NCBI RefSeq assembly: GCF_005845215.1
Contig: NZ_SPHO01000001.1
Location: 543,146 to 607,145 of the forward strand
From: Clostridium sp. 1001271st1 H5
GTDB taxonomy: Bacteria > Bacillota > Clostridia > Lachnospirales > Lachnospiraceae
Length of the DNA: 64,000 bases
Direction of reading: 5' to 3'
The notes beneath the pieces are model-generated. The model saw nothing but the letters and a program-made list of their open reading frames with translations, had not been told where the DNA came from and made no database searches. Each line of letters opens with the position of its first letter. The stretch's first letter is position 1. Below are positions 59,044 through 64,000 of this stretch, piece by piece. Both the position numbers and the translations under genes were made by a program.

Positions 59044-61026
59044 TTGTTTGATTTAGAGGAAGAACTGAAGAAACTCCCGGCCAGCCCGGGAGTTTATCTT
59101 ATGCATAATGACAGGGATGAGATTATATACGTGGGCAAGGCCATCAGCCTGAAAAACCGTGTCAGGCAGTATTTCCAGAGCAGCAGGAATAAGACGGCAA
59201 AGATTGAACAGATGGTGTCCCACATTGCATGGTTTGAATACATCCTGACGGATTCCGAGCTGGAAGCCCTGGTGCTGGAGTGCAACCTGATTAAGGAGCA
59301 CAGGCCGCGGTACAACACCATGCTGAAGGACGATAAAAGCTACCCCTATATCAAGGCAACCATGGGTGAGGATTTCCCCCGCCTCCTGTTTGCCAGGGAT
59401 ATGAAAAAGGACGGCAGAAGCCGTTATTTTGGTCCCTATACCAGCGCGGGGGCCGTGAAGGATACGCTGGATTTAATACACAAGCTGTACCGGATCAGGA
59501 CCTGCAACCGGAACCTGCCAAAGGATACGGGAAAGGAGCGTCCGTGCCTCAATTACCACATCAAGCAGTGCGACGCCCCCTGCCAGGGATATATTTCCAG
59601 GGAGGAATACCAGTCCAATTTCGGCCAGGCCCTGGACTTTTTGAACGGCAGATACGACCCTCTCATAAAGAGCCTTCAGGAAAAGATGCAGGCTGCCTCC
59701 GACAGCCTGGAATTTGAGCGGGCCATTGAGTACAGGGAGCTGCTAAACAGCGTGAAGCAGGTGGCGCAGAAACAGAAGATTACCAGCAGCGGTATGGAGG
59801 ACCGGGATATTGTGGCCATGGCCAGGGATGAGAAGGACGCGGTGGTACAGGTGTTCTTTATCCGGGAGGGCAAGCTGATAGGCAGGGACCATTTCCATAT
59901 ATCGGCTGCCATGGCTGAAAATGAGGGCGAGATTCTGGACAGCTTTGTAAAGCAGTTTTATGCGGGTACGCCCTTTATACCAAGGGAGCTGTGGCTCCAG
60001 CATCCTCTGGGGGACGAGGAGGTCATCAGCCAGTGGCTGTCTGCGAAACGGGGGCAGAAGGTCAGGCTGGTGGTTCCGAAAAAGGGAGAAAAGGAACGGC
60101 TGGTGGAGCTGGCGGCCAGGAATGCAGCCCTGGTGCTGTCCCAGGATAAGGAGCGGATTAAGAAAGAAGAACTTCGCACCATCGGAGCCCTGAACCAGAT
60201 TGGGGAGCTGATTGGCATTGGCGGAATCCGCCGCATGGAGGCATATGATATCTCCAATACCAGCGGCGTGGAATCCGTGGGCTCCATGGTGGTATATGAG
60301 GACGGCAGGCCCAAGCGCAGCGATTACAGGAAATTCCGCATCAAGACCGTCCAGGGCCCCAACGACTACGCATCCATGAATGAGGTGCTGACACGCAGAT
60401 TCTCCCACGGCATGAGGGAGACGGAGGAACTGAAGGAAAAGGGGGCTGACGTAAGCCTTGGCAGCTTTACCAGGTTCCCGGATTTAATCATGATGGACGG
60501 CGGCAGGGGCCAGGTGAACATAGCCCTGGAGGTCCTTGATAAGCTGGGGCTTTCCATTCCTGTGTGCGGCATGGTGAAGGATGACAACCACAGAACAAGG
60601 GGACTCTACTATAATAATGTGGAGGTGCCCATTGACCGTCACTCCGAAGGATTCAGGCTTATCACCAGAATCCAGGATGAGGCCCACCGGTTTGCCATTG
60701 AATACCACAGGAGCCTGAGGGGGAAGGGCCAGGTGAAATCCATCCTGGATGACATTCCCGGCATCGGACCGGCCAGGCGCAAGGCCCTTATGCGCCATTT
60801 TAAGGATATAGAGGCAGTGAGAAGCGCCTCCGTGGAGGACCTGGAGCAGACGCCCCAGATGAACCGCAGGTCGGCTGAGTCCGTGTACCGCTTCTTCCAC
60901 CCGGAGACGGGCAGCCCCCGGACCAGCGGGCAGGCCCCTTCACAGAATAATGACCGGCCCGGCACCAGCACAGGCCCGGAGAACGGGACAGAAGCGGACT
61001 TCCAGAATCTGGAAGGACAGCGATAA
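59044..61026 (+). CDS. uvrC: UvrABC excinuclease subunit C
   Basis: Performs both incisions in nucleotide excision repair. At 660 residues it has full length. Parts: a GIY-YIG domain (about 12-90, [18 protein letters not shown]), a Cys-type region with CNRNLP...[13 protein letters not shown] (about 155-185), a UVR domain that binds UvrB (about 205-240), the RNase H-like endonuclease domain with YDISNTSG (about 402-409) and MMDGGRGQV, and a C-terminal HhH pair ([17 protein letters not shown], in part). The start is TTG with GGTGAAAGG upstream. The tail after the HhH is Pro/Thr-rich. Confidence 0.95.
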   Translation: MFDLEEELKKLPASPGVYLMHNDRDEIIYVGKAISLKNRVRQYFQSSRNKTAKIEQMVSHIAWFEYILTDSELEALVLECNLIKEHRPRYNTMLKDDKSYPYIKATMGEDFPRLLFARDMKKDGRSRYFGPYTSAGAVKDTLDLIHKLYRIRTCNRNLPKDTGKERPCLNYHIKQCDAPCQGYISREEYQSNFGQALDFLNGRYDPLIKSLQEKMQAASDSLEFERAIEYRELLNSVKQVAQKQKITSSGMEDRDIVAMARDEKDAVVQVFFIREGKLIGRDHFHISAAMAENEGEILDSFVKQFYAGTPFIPRELWLQHPLGDEEVISQWLSAKRGQKVRLVVPKKGEKERLVELAARNAALVLSQDKERIKKEELRTIGALNQIGELIGIGGIRRMEAYDISNTSGVESVGSMVVYEDGRPKRSDYRKFRIKTVQGPNDYASMNEVLTRRFSHGMRETEELKEKGADVSLGSFTRFPDLIMMDGGRGQVNIALEVLDKLGLSIPVCGMVKDDNHRTRGLYYNNVEVPIDRHSEGFRLITRIQDEAHRFAIEYHRSLRGKGQVKSILDDIPGIGPARRKALMRHFKDIEAVRSASVEDLEQTPQMNRRSAESVYRFFHPETGSPRTSGQAPSQNNDRPGTSTGPENGTEADFQNLEGQR

Positions 61027-61107
61027 AAACACATGACAACCGCATCAAATTATGATAGTATGATAGAAGTTAAACGAGAAGTAAAACCAGGTCAAGGGGG
61101 TATCATC

Positions 61108-62040
61108 ATGCATGGAGTAACCATATCGGAATTAATTGAGAAAATGAAGCTTAAAAACACCACGCCGGAGATTGACACGGACAAGATTGTGCTGACCCAT
61201 CCGGACGTGAACCGCCCGGCCCTGCAGCTTACGGGATTTTTTGACCACTTTGACAGAGAGCGGGTTCAAATCATCGGATACGTGGAGCAGGCATATATTA
61301 ATACCATGGACCAGGAACAGAAGCGCCGGATGTACGATAAGCTCACATCCAGCCAGATTCCCTGTCTGGTGTTCAGCCGCGACCAGGAGCCGGATGAGGA
61401 CCTGCTGGAATTCTGCAACTACTATGGCGTTCCCTGCCTTGTGTCCGATAAGACCACCTCTGCTCTGATGGCAGAAATCATCCGCTGGCTCAATGTGAAG
61501 CTGGCCCCCTGCATCAGCATTCACGGCGTGCTGATTGACGTATTCGGCGAGGGCGTCCTGATTATGGGCGAAAGCGGCATCGGCAAGAGCGAGGCTGCCC
61601 TGGAACTGATTAAGAGGGGACACCGTCTGGTGACGGATGATGTGGTGGAGATACGCCGGGTCAGCGATGACACCCTGATTGGAAGCGCGCCTGACATCAC
61701 CAAGCATTTCATTGAACTGCGGGGCATCGGCATCATTGATGTGAAGACCCTGTTCGGTGTGGAGAGCGTTAAGGATACCCAGTCCATTGACATGGTTATC
61801 AAGCTGGAGGACTGGAGCAAGGATAAGGAATACGACAGGCTGGGCCTGGAAGACCAGTATACGGAATTCCTGGGCAACCAGGTGGTCTGCCATACCATTC
61901 CCATCCGTCCGGGACGTAATCTGGCTATTATCGTGGAGTCCGCGGCTGTCAACTACCGCCAGAAGAAGATGGGCTACAACGCAGCCCAGGAGCTGTACAA
62001 CCGGGTACAGGCCAATCTTGGAAAGGGCCAGGAAAATTAA
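61108..62040 (+). CDS. hprK: HPr kinase/phosphorylase
   Basis: Phosphorylates and dephosphorylates Ser46 of HPr, the key step of carbon catabolite control in Firmicutes. At 310 residues it has the standard length. Landmarks: an N-terminal domain with VLTHPDVNRPALQLTGFFDHFD (in pieces, about 29-50), the Walker A MGESGIGKSE (about 153-162) next to HRLVTDDVVEI, and the family signature LRGIGIIDVKTLFGV (about 200-214). ATG 61108 has AAGGGGG 7 bases upstream. Relevant targets in this window include the PTS scr operon. Confidence 0.95.
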   Translation: MHGVTISELIEKMKLKNTTPEIDTDKIVLTHPDVNRPALQLTGFFDHFDRERVQIIGYVEQAYINTMDQEQKRRMYDKLTSSQIPCLVFSRDQEPDEDLLEFCNYYGVPCLVSDKTTSALMAEIIRWLNVKLAPCISIHGVLIDVFGEGVLIMGESGIGKSEAALELIKRGHRLVTDDVVEIRRVSDDTLIGSAPDITKHFIELRGIGIIDVKTLFGVESVKDTQSIDMVIKLEDWSKDKEYDRLGLEDQYTEFLGNQVVCHTIPIRPGRNLAIIVESAAVNYRQKKMGYNAAQELYNRVQANLGKGQEN

Positions 62041-62061
62041 GTCTTAAGCGAGGAATGTATT

Positions 62062-62973
62062 TTGAATCTGGAACATATGTTGAAAGAGGTGCTTGTATCA
62101 GAGGGGGCGGTGTGCCGCTTCATGGAACCCATGAGCAGTCACACCACCTTCCGCATCGGGGGACCGGCTGAGGCCTATGTATGCCCCGGCAATGAAGAGG
62201 AGCTGGGAAAGGTCATCTGCCTTTGCAATGAGCATGGTATTCCCTGGAGGGTGCTGGGAAATGGCAGCAACCTCCTGGTCAGCGATAAGGGAATCAAGGG
62301 CGTGGTCATTGCCATGGAAGGAAACTGGTCCCATGCCAGAACAGAGGGAACTGTCATCCATGCAGGGGCAGGGGAACTTCTGGCCCGGGCGGCCCGGGCC
62401 GCCCGGGACCACTGCCTGACCGGTATGGAATTTGCAGCAGGCATACCCGGCAGCGTAGGCGGCGCCCTGGTGATGAACGCAGGGGCCTATGGTTCTGAGA
62501 TGAAGGATATCCTCAAATCAGCCAGGGTTATGACGAATCAGGGACAGGTTCTGGAGCTCTCCCTGGATGAACTGGAACTGGGGTACCGCACCAGCTGTAT
62601 TCCCGACCGGGGATATACGGTGCTGGAGGCGTCCTTTCAGCTGAAGCCGGGCAGCCGGGCAGACATTGAGGCCCGGATGAAGGAACTGGCAGACAGGCGC
62701 AGGGAGAAACAGCCCCTGGAATATCCCAGCGCAGGCAGCACCTTCAAACGTCCCCGCGGATATTTTGCAGGAAAGCTCATAGAGGATGCCGGTCTCAGGG
62801 GATACGCCATGGGCGGAGCCAGGGTATCGGAGAAGCACTGCGGCTTTGTAATCAACGGCGGAAACGCCACTGCATCCGATGTCATGGCCCTGTGCGGGCA
62901 TATCAGGAAAACAGTCATGGAACAGTCCGGCGTGGAGCTTGAGATGGAAGTCAAGCGCTGGGGCGAGTTCTGA
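62062..62973 (+). CDS. murB: UDP-N-acetylmuramate dehydrogenase
   Basis: A 303-residue FAD-dependent enzyme of peptidoglycan precursor synthesis that reduces enolpyruvyl-UDP-GlcNAc to UDP-MurNAc. Landmarks: SSHTTFRIGGPAE (about 25-37), FAD contacts GNGSNLLVSDKGI (about 72-84), GIPGSVGGALVMNAGAYG (in pieces, about 131-148), YPSAGSTFKRP (about 226-236, catalytic Ser) and GGARVSEKHCGFVIN (about 252-266). It is the short type II MurB common in Firmicutes. The start is TTG with AGGAA 6 bases upstream. It lies 21 bases after hprK. Confidence 0.95.
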   Translation: MNLEHMLKEVLVSEGAVCRFMEPMSSHTTFRIGGPAEAYVCPGNEEELGKVICLCNEHGIPWRVLGNGSNLLVSDKGIKGVVIAMEGNWSHARTEGTVIHAGAGELLARAARAARDHCLTGMEFAAGIPGSVGGALVMNAGAYGSEMKDILKSARVMTNQGQVLELSLDELELGYRTSCIPDRGYTVLEASFQLKPGSRADIEARMKELADRRREKQPLEYPSAGSTFKRPRGYFAGKLIEDAGLRGYAMGGARVSEKHCGFVINGGNATASDVMALCGHIRKTVMEQSGVELEMEVKRWGEF

Positions 62974-63008
62974 CCGCAAGGCCGATTATACGTAATCGAG
63001 GTGGATGG

Positions 63009-63878
63009 ATGAAGCTTGTAATTGTAACCGGAATGTCCGGGGCAGGCAAGACAATTGCACTGAAAATGCTGGAGGATTTGGGGTTCTACTGTGTGGATAA
63101 CCTGCCCATATCCCTGGTAGATAAATTTGCCCAGCTGGCAGCGGCCGGCAGCGACATCAGCCAGGCCGCCCTGGGCATAGATATCCGCAGCGGCGAGGAA
63201 CTGAACCAGCTGGATGCTATATTCAGGGGATGGAAGGAACTGGGGATGGATTACCGGATACTGTTCCTGGACGCCAATGACGGGGTCCTGATTAAGCGGT
63301 ACAAGGAGACGCGCCGCAGCCACCCCCTGGCCGGGACAGGCAGGCTGGACAAGGGAATTGAAAAGGAACGGGCCAAGCTGGCCTTCCTTAAGAAGGACGC
63401 GGATTTCATCATTGATACCAGCAAGCTCCTTACCAGGGAGCTGCGGCAGGAGCTGGAAAAGATATTCCTGAAACACCAGGAGTACAGCAACATGTTTGTC
63501 ACGGTTTTATCCTTTGGCTTTAAGTACGGCATTCCGGAGGATGCGGACCTGGTCTTTGACGTGCGTTTTCTGCCCAATCCCTATTATGTGGAGGAGCTGC
63601 GCCCCCTGACAGGGGAGGACCAGGTCATCCGGGATTATGTGATGCAGGGAGGCGCCTGCGCGCAGTTTTTGGACAAGCTCTATGATATGGTGGATTTCCT
63701 CCTGCCGGGTTATATTAAAGAAGGAAAGAACCAGCTGGTGGTGGCAATCGGCTGCACCGGCGGCAAGCACCGTTCCGTGACGGTTGCCAAGGCCCTCTAC
63801 GGTTATCTGGCTGCCAAGGCTGAATATGGAATTAAAATAGAACACAGGGACATCGACAAAGACAATAAAAGGAAGTAG
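63009..63878 (+). CDS. rapZ: RNase adapter protein RapZ (YvcJ)
   Basis: A 289-residue P-loop nucleotide-binding protein. Walker A GMSGAGKT (about 7-14), CVDNLPISLVDKF (about 30-42), LDANDGVLIKRYKETRRSHPL (in pieces, about 85-105) and a C-terminal domain with CTGGKHRSV (about 254-262). In E. coli the homologue guides RNase E to GlmZ to set GlmS levels. In Firmicutes the YvcJ homologue affects competence and the partner is less clear. It lies between murB and whiA, the usual Firmicute order. GAGGTGG precedes the ATG. Confidence 0.93.
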   Translation: MKLVIVTGMSGAGKTIALKMLEDLGFYCVDNLPISLVDKFAQLAAAGSDISQAALGIDIRSGEELNQLDAIFRGWKELGMDYRILFLDANDGVLIKRYKETRRSHPLAGTGRLDKGIEKERAKLAFLKKDADFIIDTSKLLTRELRQELEKIFLKHQEYSNMFVTVLSFGFKYGIPEDADLVFDVRFLPNPYYVEELRPLTGEDQVIRDYVMQGGACAQFLDKLYDMVDFLLPGYIKEGKNQLVVAIGCTGGKHRSVTVAKALYGYLAAKAEYGIKIEHRDIDKDNKRK

Positions 63879-63883
63879 CAGAC

Positions 63884-64000
63884 ATGTCATTTTCTTCCAA
63901 CGTAAAAGACGAGCTGTCCAGGCAGATGCCTGGGGCGCGCCACTGCCAGATAGCAGAGACAGCAGCAATCCTGAGCCTGTGCGGAAGGGTAAAGATATCG
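63884..64000 (+). CDS. whiA: WhiA family sporulation/division regulator (N-terminal part; runs off the window)
   Basis: The first 39 codons read MSFSSNVKDELSRQMPGAR..., the typical start of WhiA, which has an N-terminal LAGLIDADG-like domain and a C-terminal helix-turn-helix. WhiA affects cell division and septum placement in Firmicutes. AGGAAG lies 8 bases before the ATG. It directly follows rapZ (5 bases). The rest is outside the window. Confidence 0.88.
   Translation, partial: MSFSSNVKDELSRQMPGARHCQIAETAAILSLCGRVKIS

Noticed and set aside
1-64000. CRISPR array, insertion sequence or prophage
   Set aside because: No regularly spaced direct repeats, transposase or phage structural genes were seen.

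Overview
The window looks like chromosome from a Gram-positive gut anaerobe of the Lachnospiraceae (Clostridium cluster XIVa, Enterocloster/Clostridium bolteae-like). The genus is a guess from overall gene content and protein style. Supporting signs are the moderate GC, strong AGGAGG-type ribosome binding sites with ATG, GTG and TTG starts, a T-box leucyl-tRNA synthetase, a one-chain pyruvate:ferredoxin oxidoreductase, a cysteine/glycine-rich small protein, a SleB-type hydrolase and the Firmicute order uvrC-hprK-murB-rapZ-whiA. I see no insertion sequence, prophage or CRISPR array.

Layout. 1-2.7 kb: a PHP-domain nuclease-like protein (cut by the window edge) and a DUF1538 membrane protein with a tandem PII-like partner. 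2.8-14.6 kb: housekeeping and envelope genes (beta-flower protein, T-box leuS, L,D-transpeptidase, unknown small genes, AlaX editing protein with a PerM-type membrane protein, PHP phosphoesterase, VanW protein). 14.7-26.1 kb: nifJ behind a structured leader, a cyclopropane synthase, then many small genes, including one behind a LexA/SOS promoter, a split nucleotidyltransferase/HD pair, a SleB-like hydrolase and a DUF805 protein. 26.4-30.9 kb: tRNA-Ala(GGC) followed by a visibly AT-rich segment with a GntR regulator, a hydantoinase-type amidohydrolase and an NCS1 permease. This is probably an acquired hydantoin/allantoin-type module. 31.2-33.4 kb: a cell-wall-repeat protein and a yybP-ykoY (Mn2+) riboswitch in front of an unknown gene plus yccF. 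33.6-38.3 kb: sucrose regulon scrR, scrA (PTS IIBCA), scrB with two operators. 38.4-39.1 kb: a lipoprotein.

39.3-54.5 kb is the most unusual part. A SorC-type regulator gene lies between nhaC (leftward) and a long rightward operon. The operon encodes a RuBisCO-like protein, three PEP-hydrolase-like TIM-barrel proteins, a Tm-1-like ATP-binding protein, a nitronate-monooxygenase-like flavoprotein, an ABM-fold protein, a complete Opp/Dpp-type ABC importer and a second ABM-fold protein. The nhaC and operon promoters carry the same 15-bp sequence with a GAAAAATTTTTC palindrome, exactly 4 bp upstream of each -35 box. This suggests one activator-controlled regulon for uptake and breakdown of an unidentified compound, a good candidate for an undescribed catabolic system.

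54.6-64 kb: an XRE regulator, a 49-residue membrane peptide, a mannitol-dehydrogenase-family oxidoreductase, a DUF4015 lipoprotein, then uvrC, hprK, murB, rapZ and the start of whiA.
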